Source of the DNA: Bradyrhizobium sp. B097
GTDB lineage: Bacteria; Pseudomonadota; Alphaproteobacteria; Rhizobiales; Xanthobacteraceae
Direction: 5' to 3'
Length of the DNA: 64,000 nucleotides
Assembly: GCF_038957035.1 (NCBI RefSeq)
Contig: NZ_CP152412.1
Span: forward strand, 2,972,501-3,036,500
The notes beneath the pieces were generated by a model. The model saw only the letters and a list, made by a program, of their open reading frames with translations, was not told where the DNA came from and did not search any database. Positions 43,111 to 51,962 of the stretch are shown one piece after another (positions within the stretch are counted from its first letter, which is position 1; every line of letters begins with the position of its first letter). Position numbers and translations under genes: made by a program.

Positions 43111-44235
43111 ATGAACGTGCATCAATCCCTGACGGCAGCGGAACCTGTCGAGACGCTGTTGCCATTGGCGCATCCGCGGACCACGGCCGATGCCATGGTC
43201 CGGTTCGAGCAGGTCTCGAAGGCCTATCCGGCCTACCGCGACAAGCCGAGCGTGCAGGCGCTGAAAGACATCGACTTCGCAATTCCGCGTGGCTCGATCA
43301 CCGGTGTGATCGGGCGTTCCGGTGCCGGCAAGTCCAGCCTGGTGCGGCTGATCAACGGTCTGGAGAAACCATCGAGCGGCCGTGTCGTCGTCGACGGCCG
43401 CGATATTTCCGGACTTTCGGGCCGCGATCTGCGCCTGGCGCAGCGCTCGATCGGCATGATCTTCCAGCATTTCAATCTGCTCTCGTCGCGCACGGCCGCC
43501 GACAATGTCGCGCTGCCGCTCGAGATCGCGGGCTGGTCGAGGCGCGACATTGCGGTCCGCGTCGCGGAGCTGCTCGAGCTCGTCGGCATCGCGGACAAAT
43601 ATGATCGCTACCCGTCCGAGCTGTCGGGCGGCCAGAAGCAGCGCATCGGCATCGCCCGCGCGCTGGCGACGCGGCCGAACGTCCTGCTGTCAGACGAGGC
43701 GACGTCGGCGCTCGATCCGCAAACGACCCGTTCGATCCTCGATCTCCTGGCCAACATCAATCGCGAGCTTGGCGTCACCATCGTCCTGATCACCCACGAA
43801 ATGTCGGTGGTGCGTCAGCTCGCCAAGGAAGTCGTGGTGATCGACGGCGGTCATATCGTCGAGCGTGGTCACGTCGCCGACATCTTCACGCATCCCGCGC
43901 ATCCGGTCACGCAGGCATTCCTCTCCGAGGTGATCGGCGACAGCGTTCCGGTGTCGCTTGCAAGTCGCTTGCAACCGCAACCGGTTGCCGGTGGTCACGC
44001 CGTCATTCGCGTCCAGGTTCGCGGAGCGGATGCCGGCGACACCATCGTCGCCCGCCTTGCGCGCGAGCTCTCGATCGACGTCGCGCTGCTGTCGGCGCGG
44101 ATCGATGAGATCGGCGGGCAACATGTCGGCTTGCTGTCGCTGGGTATTCCCGGCGGCGAGGCCGCGGCCGACAAGGCGGCATTGTATCTCTCCAAGAATA
44201 ACCTCCCGGCGGAACGTCTCGGCTATGTCGCGTGA
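43111..44235 (+). CDS. metN: Methionine ABC transporter ATP-binding protein
   Basis: A 374-residue ATPase with Walker A GRSGAGKSS (residues 68-76), Q-loop IFQHFNLLSSRT, signature LSGGQKQR and Walker B VLLSDEATSALD. The C-terminal NIL domain (about residues 290-374; VIRVQVRGADAGDTIVARLARELSIDVALLSARID) is the methionine-sensing, feedback-inhibiting domain specific to MetN. The first 30 residues are an extra leader. It lies 48 nt after the ferredoxin gene and overlaps metI by 11 nt. Confidence 0.94.
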   Translation: MNVHQSLTAAEPVETLLPLAHPRTTADAMVRFEQVSKAYPAYRDKPSVQALKDIDFAIPRGSITGVIGRSGAGKSSLVRLINGLEKPSSGRVVVDGRDISGLSGRDLRLAQRSIGMIFQHFNLLSSRTAADNVALPLEIAGWSRRDIAVRVAELLELVGIADKYDRYPSELSGGQKQRIGIARALATRPNVLLSDEATSALDPQTTRSILDLLANINRELGVTIVLITHEMSVVRQLAKEVVVIDGGHIVERGHVADIFTHPAHPVTQAFLSEVIGDSVPVSLASRLQPQPVAGGHAVIRVQVRGADAGDTIVARLARELSIDVALLSARIDEIGGQHVGLLSLGIPGGEAAADKAALYLSKNNLPAERLGYVA

Positions 44236-44890
44236 ACTCATCAACCTGATCGTTCAGGCCACCGGCGAGAGCCTGTTCATGGTGTCGATCGCTGCCTTGA
44301 TCGCCACGGCGTTCGGACTTCCGATCGGCGTCTTCCTGGCCACCAGCCGCAAGGGGGAGTTGTTCGCGGCGCCGGCGGTCAACAGCGTACTGGGCATCAT
44401 CGTCAATGCGACACGCTCGACGCCGTTCATCATCCTCGTGGTTGCCATCATCCCGTTCACGCGCCTGATCGCCGGCACCTCCATTGGTTCGGGCGCAGCG
44501 ATCGTCCCGTTGACCATCGCCGCGATGCCATTCATCGCCCGATTGGTCGAGGCGGCGATCCGTGAGGTCGATGCCGGGTTGATCGAGACCGCGTCGTCGT
44601 TTGGCGCCAGCCCTCTGCAAATCGTACTCAAGGTCCTTATTCCGGAAGCGCTGCCGGGCCTCGTGCTTGCGTTGACACTCGCGGTCGTCAGCCTGCTCGG
44701 CTATTCGGCGATGGTCGGAGCGGTCGGCGGCGGCGGGCTGGGCGACCTCGGCATTCGGTATGGCTATCAGCGTTTCATGCCCGAGATGATGCTCGCGGTC
44801 GTCGTCGTCCTGATCGCGCTGGTGCAGACGGTGCAGACGGCCGGCGACTATCTCGCCCGCCGCGTCAACCGCCGCCTGCGCCATCGCTGA
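44225..44890 (+). CDS. metI: Methionine ABC transporter permease
   Basis: A 221-residue permease with five or six helices and the MetI EAA loop (IETASSFGASPLQIVLKVLIPEALPGLVLALTL), starting with ATG at 44225 inside metN. The N-terminal ELINLIVQATGESLFMV and VNATRSTPFIILVVAIIPFTRLIAGTSIG are diagnostic for the family. Confidence 0.94.
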   Translation: MSRELINLIVQATGESLFMVSIAALIATAFGLPIGVFLATSRKGELFAAPAVNSVLGIIVNATRSTPFIILVVAIIPFTRLIAGTSIGSGAAIVPLTIAAMPFIARLVEAAIREVDAGLIETASSFGASPLQIVLKVLIPEALPGLVLALTLAVVSLLGYSAMVGAVGGGGLGDLGIRYGYQRFMPEMMLAVVVVLIALVQTVQTAGDYLARRVNRRLRHR

Positions 44891-44952
44891 CACCGGCCAC
44901 GACCTCTTCGGCGCCCTTTTTCGCAATACTGACAATTCCTGTGGAGACCCAA

Positions 44953-45735
44953 ATGTCCTTTCGTTCCATTGTTGCGTTTGCCAGCGTGCTCACGCTCTGG
45001 TCGGCGTCTGTCGCGGCGGAGACCATCAAGATCGGCGTGACGCCCGGGCCGCATGCGCAAATCCTCGAGGCCGTGAAGCCGATCGCGGCAAAGAACGGGC
45101 TCGATATCCAGCTGGTCGAGTTCTCCGACTATGTGGTGCCTAACGCAGCGCTCGACGCCGGCGATATCCAGGCCAATTCGTTCCAGAACCAGCCTTATCT
45201 CGACAACCAGAAGGCCGATCGCGGTTACAAGATCGAGGCGGTGGGGCTAACGGTCAACTTCCCGATCGGCGTCTATTCCAAGAAGTACAAGAGCTGGGCG
45301 GTCATTCCGGACGGCGGCAAGATCTCGATCCCGAATGATCCGACCAATGGCGGCCGCGCCCTGCTGCTGCTGCGCGACAAGGGTGCGATCAAGTTGAAGG
45401 ACGGCGTCGGGTTCAAGCCGACCGTCCTGGATGTCACCGACAATCCGAAGAAGCTCAAATTCGTCGAGGTCGATGCGGCTCAGGCGCCTCGTGCGCTCGA
45501 CGATGTTGATGCCGCAGTGATCAACACGAATTATGCGACCCAGGCCGGCCTCGATCCGGTCAAGGACCCGATCCTGCGCGAGGATCCCAAAGGGCCTTAC
45601 GTCAACCTGATCGCGGTTCGCGCCGCGGACAAGGACAAGCCGTGGGTCAAGATCCTCGTGGACAGCTATCACACGGTTGAGGTGAAGGAGTTTGTCCTGA
45701 CCAAGTTCAAGGGCGCCGTGTTGCCGAGCTGGTAG
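44953..45735 (+). CDS. metQ: MetQ/NlpA-family binding protein, copy 1
   Basis: A 260-residue periplasmic receptor from the ATG at 44953 with a GTGGAG ribosome site. The signal peptide ends near VAAET; there is no lipobox Cys, so it is released and not a lipoprotein. Motifs include IKIGVTPGPHAQILE, FSDYVVPNAALDAGDIQANSFQNQPYLD and DPTNGGRALLLLRDKGAIKL. It completes a MetNIQ importer for methionine or related sulfur compounds and is the last gene of the AprA-like operon, convergent with LLM copy 3. Confidence 0.93.
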   Translation: MSFRSIVAFASVLTLWSASVAAETIKIGVTPGPHAQILEAVKPIAAKNGLDIQLVEFSDYVVPNAALDAGDIQANSFQNQPYLDNQKADRGYKIEAVGLTVNFPIGVYSKKYKSWAVIPDGGKISIPNDPTNGGRALLLLRDKGAIKLKDGVGFKPTVLDVTDNPKKLKFVEVDAAQAPRALDDVDAAVINTNYATQAGLDPVKDPILREDPKGPYVNLIAVRAADKDKPWVKILVDSYHTVEVKEFVLTKFKGAVLPSW

Positions 45736-45778
45736 CCGCGGCCGGCGACAATACGCGGGTCGGAGTCAGGCCACGGCC

Positions 45779-47182
45779 CTATTCGGCGGCATCGGAGCGG
45801 ACTGCGTTCGAGCGCGAGTGCCGGTAGCCCGCGCCGGGATGCGTGGCATGAAGGCGCGCTCCGCGTTCGGGGAACAGCTTTTCCCGCAGCGTGCCTTCGC
45901 GATAGGCCGTCTTGTACACGCCGCGTGATTGCAGTTCCGGCACCACGAGGTCGACAAAGGCGTCGAGCGATTCGGGGGCGACGAGGCGGAACAGGTTGAA
46001 GCCGTCGACGTCGGTGTCTTCCGCCCAGGCGATCAGCTCGTCCGCGACATCCTGGGGCGAGCCGACCACGAAGGGGGATCGTGCGCCGACGCGGCTCAAC
46101 GTCGCGAGATCGCCGACCTTGACCGGGCGGTCGCTATGCAGGGTGAAGTTCTCCACCATCGACTGGATCGCGTTGCTCTCGACATATTGCACCGCCTGGT
46201 CGGGACGATAGGTCGAGAAATCGATGCCGGTCCAACCCGAAAGCAGAGCGAGCTGCCCGGTCTGGTCGACATGTGCGGCATAGTCCGCGAGCAGGTCTTC
46301 GGCTTCTGCCCGGGTCGGCGCGACGATCACGGTCGCGCCGGCGAAAAGGCGGATATCATGGGGATCGCGCCCGAACTCCTTCGCGGCGCTCCTGATGTCG
46401 CGGACCGCACGGGCGAGAATTGGCCTGGTCTGCCCGTTGAGGAAGATTGCCTCCGCATGCCGTGCCGCGAAGGCCCGGCCGCGCTTCGAGGTGCCTGCCT
46501 GATACAGCAGCGGCGTGCGTTGCGGAGAGGGCTCCGCGAGATGGATGCCGTCAATCTTGTAGTGGGGCCCTTCATGACGGACGGGATGGATTTTGGCGGG
46601 GTCGGTGAAGATGCGCGCCGCGCGGTCCCGGCGCACCGCGTCATCCTCCCAGCTGCCCTCCCATAATTTATAGCTCGCGGCGAGGAATTCTTCGGCCGCT
46701 TCGTAGCGTTCGTCATGGGCGCGGTTCGCCTCGAGGCCCATGCCGCGGGCGCCGCTGTCGAGATAGCCGGTCACGATGTTCCAGCCGATCCGCCCGTTGG
46801 TGAGATGATCGAGCGTCGAGAAGCGTCGCGCGAGCTGGTAAGGGTGTTCATAGGTGAGGTTGGACGTGATCCCGAAACCGAGATGCCTGGTAACGAGCGC
46901 CATGGCCGAGACCAGCAAGGTCGGCTCTGCATTCGGCAATTGAACGGCGTGACGGAGCGCTGTGTCCGGACTGCTGCCGTAGACGTCATAGATGCCGAAC
47001 ACGTCAGCCAGGAAGATGCCGTCGAGCAGTCCTCGCTCGGCGGTCTTCGCATAATTGACCCAGTAATCGAGCGAGTTGTAGTCGAGCGAAGTGTCGCGCG
47101 GATGCGACCACAAGCCGGCCCAGTTGTGGCTTGGCGCCATCATGTTGAATGCGTTGAAGCGAAGCTCTCTCGATTTTGCCAT
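45779..47182 (-). CDS. NtaA/SnaA/DszA-family flavin-dependent monooxygenase, copy 3
   Basis: A 467-residue LLM monooxygenase from the ATG at 47182 (MAKSRELRFNAFNM). It shares the family plan (LDGIFLADVFGIYDVYG, LGFGITSNLTYEHPYQLARRFSTLDHLTNGRIGWNIVTGYLDSG, EDDAVRRD, TPLLYQAGTS) but is more divergent than copies 1 and 2: the TASTTY motif is replaced by TSNLTY, as in the NtaA/dimethyl-sulfide monooxygenase (DmoA) branch. It probably has a different substrate. It is convergent with metQ copy 1 and divergent from metY. Confidence 0.9.
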   Translation of the reverse strand: MAKSRELRFNAFNMMAPSHNWAGLWSHPRDTSLDYNSLDYWVNYAKTAERGLLDGIFLADVFGIYDVYGSSPDTALRHAVQLPNAEPTLLVSAMALVTRHLGFGITSNLTYEHPYQLARRFSTLDHLTNGRIGWNIVTGYLDSGARGMGLEANRAHDERYEAAEEFLAASYKLWEGSWEDDAVRRDRAARIFTDPAKIHPVRHEGPHYKIDGIHLAEPSPQRTPLLYQAGTSKRGRAFAARHAEAIFLNGQTRPILARAVRDIRSAAKEFGRDPHDIRLFAGATVIVAPTRAEAEDLLADYAAHVDQTGQLALLSGWTGIDFSTYRPDQAVQYVESNAIQSMVENFTLHSDRPVKVGDLATLSRVGARSPFVVGSPQDVADELIAWAEDTDVDGFNLFRLVAPESLDAFVDLVVPELQSRGVYKTAYREGTLREKLFPERGARLHATHPGAGYRHSRSNAVRSDAAE

Positions 47183-47584
47183 CGACCTGTTCCGATAGTG
47201 ATCGTGTTGGGGCAACGTAGCAGCTTGCCTGCGCGACTTTGTTTTCTATTCGAGCGGTCTGCGCAAAAATCCTGCTGCAGTGGAATTCTCCGATAGCAAG
47301 TTACGCTCATTGATGCGCGCAGGCGGGGTGGGCGCGTTGATGCAGCTCTGACCGCGGGCCATCACTGCACTGTGTGATCCGCAATCTCACGCGCCGGCAC
47401 CGGCCGCCGGCACACGAAACAAATGCGTCGTGCCGGATGATCCGTCTGAAAAATTCAGGATGCCGTTCCGCGAGACGTCAGCACGTCCATCGCTATTTTC
47501 CGGGACATCTCGACACGAGCAAAGTCGCTGCGCATCATTTCGCGACTTGCAACGCGTGGTTCACCGATCCCAGGAGAGTTCGAA
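47183..47584. other. Divergent promoter region of LLM copy 3 and metY
   Basis: 402 nt without a supported gene. It should contain the metY leader and both promoters. I looked for a SAM-II or SAH riboswitch ahead of metY; the last 80 nt can form short GC stems but lack the conserved GCTAAA-type element, so none is called. Confidence 0.45.
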
Positions 47585-48910
47585 ATGCCGGTCGAAACGA
47601 AGAATCTCGAGACGCTCGCCCTGCATGGCGGGTCCTACCGGTCCGATCCCGCGACGGGTGCGGTGGCGGTTCCGATCTATCAGACCACCTCGTTCCAGTT
47701 CGAGAATACCGACCATGCCTCGCGCCTGTTCGCGCTGGAAGCGATCGGGCAGATCTACACAAGGATCAAGAACCCGACGGCGGACGCCTTCGAGGAACGG
47801 CTGGCGGCGCTGGAAGGCGGCGTCGGCGCGCTCGCCGTGGCGTCGGGCCAGACCGCCTCGGCCTTTGCCATCTTCAACATCGCCCAGGCCGGCGACAACA
47901 TCGTCTCTTCGACCGATCTTTATGGCGGCACCTGGACGCTGCTGTCGCAAACCTTGAAGCAGTTCGGCATCGAGGTGCGGTTCGTCGACCCGGCCGATCC
48001 GGAGAATTTTCGTCGCGCCACCGATGCGAAGACCCGCGCCTATTTTGCCGAAACCCTGCCCAATCCCAAGCTTAACGTGTTCCCGATCAGGGAAGTGGCC
48101 GATATCGGCCGCCCGCTCGGTGTGCCGCTGATCCTCGACAACACGGCGGTGCCGTTGATCGCGCGTCCGTTCGAGCATGGTGCCGCGATCGTGGTCTATT
48201 CGACGACGAAGTATATCGGGGGCCACGGTACGTCGATCGGTGGCGCGATCGTCGATGGCGGCAATTTCGACTGGGCGGCGCACGCCGAGCGCTTTCCGCT
48301 GCTGACGCAGCCGGACGCCGCCTATCACGGCGCGATCTGGACGGAGGCGGCCAAGCCGCTCGGTCCGATCGCCTACATCCTGCGGGCGCGCGTCAAGCTG
48401 TTGCGCGATCTCGGCGCTGCGATCGCGCCGCAAAATGCCTTCCAGTTCATCCAGGGGCTCGAGACACTGCCGCTGCGGCTGCGCCAGCACAATGAGAATG
48501 CCATCAAGGTGGCGGAGTTCCTGGCCAGGCACCCCAGCGTCTCCCATGTGATCTTCCCGGGATTGCAGGACGGCGAGAATCGCCGCCGCGCCGACACCTA
48601 TCTGAAAGGTGGGTATGGCGCGCTGGTCGGCTTCGAGCTCAAGGGGGGTGTCGAGGCCGGTCGCCGCTTCGTCGATGCGCTGAGGCTGTTCTATCATGTC
48701 GCCAATATCGGCGATGCGCGGTCGCTCGCGATCCATCCCGCCTCGACCACCCACCAGCAGCTTACCGGCGAAGAGCAAATCGCGGCCGGCGTCACGCCCG
48801 GCTATGTGCGGCTCTCGGTCGGGATCGAGCACCCTGACGACATCATCGCCGACCTCGTTCAGGCATTGGCCCAGGCCGAGGCTGGCAGCAGCGCCCGCAA
48901 AGCGGCGTGA
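47585..48910 (+). CDS. metY: O-acetylhomoserine sulfhydrylase
   Basis: A 441-residue PLP enzyme of the Cys/Met metabolism family, with a CAGGAGAG ribosome site. MetY-type features include the N-terminal LETLALHGGSYRSDPATGAVAVPIYQTTSFQF, IKNPTADAFEERLAALEGG, the PLP lysine Lys209 in YSTTKYIGGHG, and the C-terminal SLAIHPASTTHQQLT with EEQIAAGVTPGYVRLSVGIEH. It joins sulfide (or methanethiol) to O-acetylhomoserine, making homocysteine (or methionine) in the cytoplasm. It is followed after 31 nt by a second metQ, so the operon pairs sulfur uptake with direct sulfhydrylation. Confidence 0.94.
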   Translation: MPVETKNLETLALHGGSYRSDPATGAVAVPIYQTTSFQFENTDHASRLFALEAIGQIYTRIKNPTADAFEERLAALEGGVGALAVASGQTASAFAIFNIAQAGDNIVSSTDLYGGTWTLLSQTLKQFGIEVRFVDPADPENFRRATDAKTRAYFAETLPNPKLNVFPIREVADIGRPLGVPLILDNTAVPLIARPFEHGAAIVVYSTTKYIGGHGTSIGGAIVDGGNFDWAAHAERFPLLTQPDAAYHGAIWTEAAKPLGPIAYILRARVKLLRDLGAAIAPQNAFQFIQGLETLPLRLRQHNENAIKVAEFLARHPSVSHVIFPGLQDGENRRRADTYLKGGYGALVGFELKGGVEAGRRFVDALRLFYHVANIGDARSLAIHPASTTHQQLTGEEQIAAGVTPGYVRLSVGIEHPDDIIADLVQALAQAEAGSSARKAA

Positions 48911-48941
48911 TCGCAGTTGGTAACATCAACACAGGATTGAG

Positions 48942-49742
48942 ATGATGAAGACATTGTTGCGCCTGGCGCAAGCGGCAGGCGTTCTCCTTGCCCTGACGGC
49001 GAGCGCCGTCGCCGACGAACCCCTCAAGATCGCGACCAGCGCCGGTCCAGTCGGCCAGCTTGCGGCGTTCGCCGCCAAACTGGCCAAGGACAAAGGGCAG
49101 GACGTCAAGGTCATTGAGCTATCCGATTGGGTCGCCTTGAACGAAGTGGTCAACAGCGGTGACGTCGACGCCAACCTGTTCCAGCACGGCACTTACCTTG
49201 CGATCCAGAACAAGCAGCGCGGCTTCAATCTGGTCCAGGTCGACAAGGTCGGCGTGATCGCACCGGTCGGGCTGTTCTCGAAGAAGATCAAGTCGCTCGA
49301 CGAGATCAAACCTGGCGACAGTGTCGCGATCCCGAACGAGCCGCTCAACGGCGCACGCGGATTGATTCTGCTCGAGCGGGCCGGCCTGATCAAGCTGACG
49401 CCGGGCAAGGGCTTCGCGGTGAGCCGGTTCGACATCATCGAGAACCCCAAGAATCTGAAGGTCGTCGAGCTCGATCCAGCGCAGACCTATCGCTCGCTCG
49501 ACGACGTCACGCTCGCACTCGTCAACATCACCTATCTGATCCCCGCGGGCGGCGATCCGAAATCGGCGCTGCTGATCGATCGCACGGTGGATGACGGGCT
49601 GGTGCTGCGCTTCACGGCGCGGCCCGACAGGAAGGACGATCCGCGCCTCAAGGCCTTCATCCAGGTCTTCAACTCGCCCGAGGTGAAGAAATTCATCGAG
49701 GACAAGCTGCCGGCGTTCATTCCGGCCGGCTTCAGCAGCTAA
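48942..49742 (+). CDS. metQ: MetQ/NlpA-family binding protein, copy 2
   Basis: A 266-residue periplasmic receptor (ATG at 48942 or 48945) with a signal peptide ending near AVADEP. NlpA motifs are clear: LKIATSAGPVGQLAAFAAK, LSDWVALNEVVNSGDVDANLFQHGTYL and PNEPLNGARGLILLERAGLIKL. Only one MetNI translocator is in the window, so this second receptor may feed the same permease with a different ligand. Its stop overlaps the stop of the convergent flavoprotein gene. Confidence 0.92.
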   Translation: MMKTLLRLAQAAGVLLALTASAVADEPLKIATSAGPVGQLAAFAAKLAKDKGQDVKVIELSDWVALNEVVNSGDVDANLFQHGTYLAIQNKQRGFNLVQVDKVGVIAPVGLFSKKIKSLDEIKPGDSVAIPNEPLNGARGLILLERAGLIKLTPGKGFAVSRFDIIENPKNLKVVELDPAQTYRSLDDVTLALVNITYLIPAGGDPKSALLIDRTVDDGLVLRFTARPDRKDDPRLKAFIQVFNSPEVKKFIEDKLPAFIPAGFSS

Positions 49743-51136
49743 ACGCGCGTCAGTTCACGGCGGAGCGGGTGCTGCCCTGTTTCTTCAGTTCGGGAGAGCA
49801 GGGCAGCGAGTTCGGCACACTGGTTGCGGATGTCGGGAATCGCGATGATCTCCCAGAACGCCGCGCGGGTCAGCGGGCCCACCGCGAACAGGCGGCGCGA
49901 CGGGACGCCTTCACGATCGACGATCGCGCAATCAGGATCGGTCTCGATGCCGATGTAGAGCGGATCGACACAGGCGAGGCCCCGTTGAAACAGGCTGCGC
50001 ACGGCCGGATTGGGCGTCGCACGCGGATCCTTCACGATGCCGGTGCAGTCGACGACGGCACCGACTTGCAGCTGCCTGGTTTCGGTGTCCCCGCGCAGGC
50101 GATATGCGACCGCAGCGCCGGCGCCGTTCGGTTCGATTCGAACCACCTTTGCCGCGATCAGGCTGAGCTGTCCGTCATAAAGTGCCCCGGTGATGCGGGC
50201 CTCGACTTCCGGCGCCATCCGGTGCCGATGCACATCCCACCAGGCTCGCGGATGCTCGAGAAAGCGGCGCTTCGACGTCAACGGGAGCTCACGCCATAGC
50301 CGTTGAGTGTAGGGCCGAAGCCCGTCGATCACAGCACGCCAGTCGCCGCCCTCGGCGGCATGCCGCTCGACAAGCGCGCGGAGCCAACGCGTCAATTGAC
50401 TGACGCTGGCACCGAACGGAACGTCGGTCTCGGCGATACGAACGGGATCGACCCGGCGATGTGGCTTGGCGAGCAGGCCGCGTCGCGACATCGCAATGAT
50501 CGGCCCGCGATGTCCATCACGCAGCAACGAGAGGACGTAATCGACCATCGTGAGCCCGGTGCCGAGGATCAGGACAGTCGCGTCGGCATCGATGGGAGCG
50601 GCCGACGGCGGCGTCCAGGGATCCGCGTGCCCCGGGTTGCTTGCGCGCATGTCGTGCCCGGTGGCAAGTACGATGGTATCACCTGCAAGGCAGCGGCCGT
50701 CGTCCAGCGTAGCGATAGCCTGGTCCGAGCCCTCGCTGAGGTCGACGCAGGTGCCGCGCACGATCGTGAGACGTTGCCCGTCTGTGCGATCGGACGCACC
50801 TTGCTCAAGCAGGCTGGCGATGTAATCGCCGTAGACCCGCCGGGGAACAAAGCAGTAGGGATCAGGACAGAGCGGCAGCTCGTCCTGGCGTGACACCAGC
50901 CAACGCCAGAAATGATCCGGCTGGTCCGGTAGCGCGCTCATATTCGCAGCGCGCACGTTGAGCAGATGATCGGGATTTCCGGTGTGGTAAGCGATGCCGC
51001 GGCCGATATCCGGACGCTGCTCGATCAACGTGACGCGGAGATCGCAAGATGACTGATGCAGCAATTGATACGCCAGCAAGACACCGCTGGCACCTCCGCC
51101 AACGATGATGACATGCCGTCCAGCGGTATTAGTCAT
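49739..51136 (-). CDS. FAD/NAD(P)-binding protein (YdhS/NAD_binding_9 family)
   Basis: A 465-residue flavoprotein. The ATG at 51136 has a strong GGTGGAGGG ribosome site and opens MTNTAGRHVIIVGGGASGVLLAYQLL, an FAD fold with GGGASG at 13-18. IEQRPDIGRGIAYHTGNPDHLLNVRAANMSALPDQPDHFWRWL is the signature block of the FAD-NAD(P)-binding family, and LILGTGLTMVDYVLSLLRDGHRGPI is the second nucleotide fold near residue 165. Family members are associated with sulfur or hydroxyacyl metabolism but poorly characterised. Its location at the end of the sulfur island suggests a related role; no substrate is known. Confidence 0.8.
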   Translation of the reverse strand: MTNTAGRHVIIVGGGASGVLLAYQLLHQSSCDLRVTLIEQRPDIGRGIAYHTGNPDHLLNVRAANMSALPDQPDHFWRWLVSRQDELPLCPDPYCFVPRRVYGDYIASLLEQGASDRTDGQRLTIVRGTCVDLSEGSDQAIATLDDGRCLAGDTIVLATGHDMRASNPGHADPWTPPSAAPIDADATVLILGTGLTMVDYVLSLLRDGHRGPIIAMSRRGLLAKPHRRVDPVRIAETDVPFGASVSQLTRWLRALVERHAAEGGDWRAVIDGLRPYTQRLWRELPLTSKRRFLEHPRAWWDVHRHRMAPEVEARITGALYDGQLSLIAAKVVRIEPNGAGAAVAYRLRGDTETRQLQVGAVVDCTGIVKDPRATPNPAVRSLFQRGLACVDPLYIGIETDPDCAIVDREGVPSRRLFAVGPLTRAAFWEIIAIPDIRNQCAELAALLSRTEETGQHPLRRELTRV

Positions 51137-51299
51137 GCTGCCCTCCACCGACCACTCGCTTGCATGAAACGCGCAGAGCCAAGAGTCAAATGTTCGGAAA
51201 CGTGGACAAGCGGCCACGCGAGAATCCTGGCCGCATGTGCCTTCGGCAAGTGTCTCAGGTCAGCCGAAACCGCAGCGCGACAGTGCCCGGTCGGCTCAG

Positions 51300-51602
51300 C
51301 TAGCCATGCGGCCCGAACAGGAAGAACTCGTGCAGATCACGCTCTCCATCGGGATGTGCGGCGCGGGCGAGCTTCCTGCGCCACCGCTGGAACTGTCGGG
51401 TCATGCGACCGAGGGTGTGAAGCCAAGAGGATGCGAGACGCATAAAACCTCCGTCGAATAGTCGTCCCTGCAAAAATAGCACGTCTTTGCCCAGCTCGAA
51501 CACGAACCATGAGCAATGCGTCCAGTTTGCAATCAATGACTCGAACCATGCCGGTTCTATGGAACGGTCGCTTTGCTCGTCGAACTGACAAAGGAAATTC
51601 AT
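51300..51602 (-). CDS. Possible small protein of unknown function
   Basis: A 100-residue frame from the ATG at 51602. The middle part is unusually rich in aromatic residues (ANWTHCSWFVFELGKDVLF) and the end is basic then hydrophobic (RQFQRWRRKLARAA, HEFFLFGPHG). No ribosome site is evident and codon use is more AT-rich than neighbours. It could be a real small protein or a remnant; I do not recognise it. Confidence 0.3.
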   Translation of the reverse strand: MNFLCQFDEQSDRSIEPAWFESLIANWTHCSWFVFELGKDVLFLQGRLFDGGFMRLASSWLHTLGRMTRQFQRWRRKLARAAHPDGERDLHEFFLFGPHG

Positions 51603-51944
51603 TCTCGGAGCGATCGCCGATCGGCGACGGCATTTCGAGATCCGGGCGGTGCTTGCGGAGCGGGCGACGCGTGAGCGCGCTCCATACCGAACGACGAAAG
51701 CTGATGTGCAACCAAGAAACCGCATGCCCCGTCGCTGCGTCTCGGCGCTTGCGGGTGGGCTCTCGTGTCGCGCATTTCGTTCGGTCACCGTCCAGCATCG
51801 GTCTGACGGTCGTCATGACGGATCGGCAGCTGCTGCCCAGCCGGCCCCGGGCGGCTTGAGCGATGTGTGAGGTGCGACCCGGGCGCGGGGCGCCCTGCGG
51901 CGAGGACGGTTGACAGGGGGGAGCGCCCACTTTAATCACCTGAC

Positions 51945-51962
51945 TAATTAATCAATTAATTA
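51945..51962. promoter_or_regulatory. AT-only inverted repeat, candidate operator
   Basis: TAATTAAT-CA-ATTAATTA is a perfect 8-2-8 inverted repeat with almost no G or C, in a region otherwise well above 60% GC. It lies about 390 nt upstream of the truncated IclR-type gene. It could be an operator or an AT-rich protein-binding patch; no binder is implied by sequence. Confidence 0.35.

Noticed and set aside
47480..47584. Possible SAM-II riboswitch ahead of metY
   Set aside because: The TGCGCATCATTT...TTGCAACGCGTG stretch faintly resembles a SAM-II stem, but the pairing does not close and the conserved GCTAAA-type element is absent.
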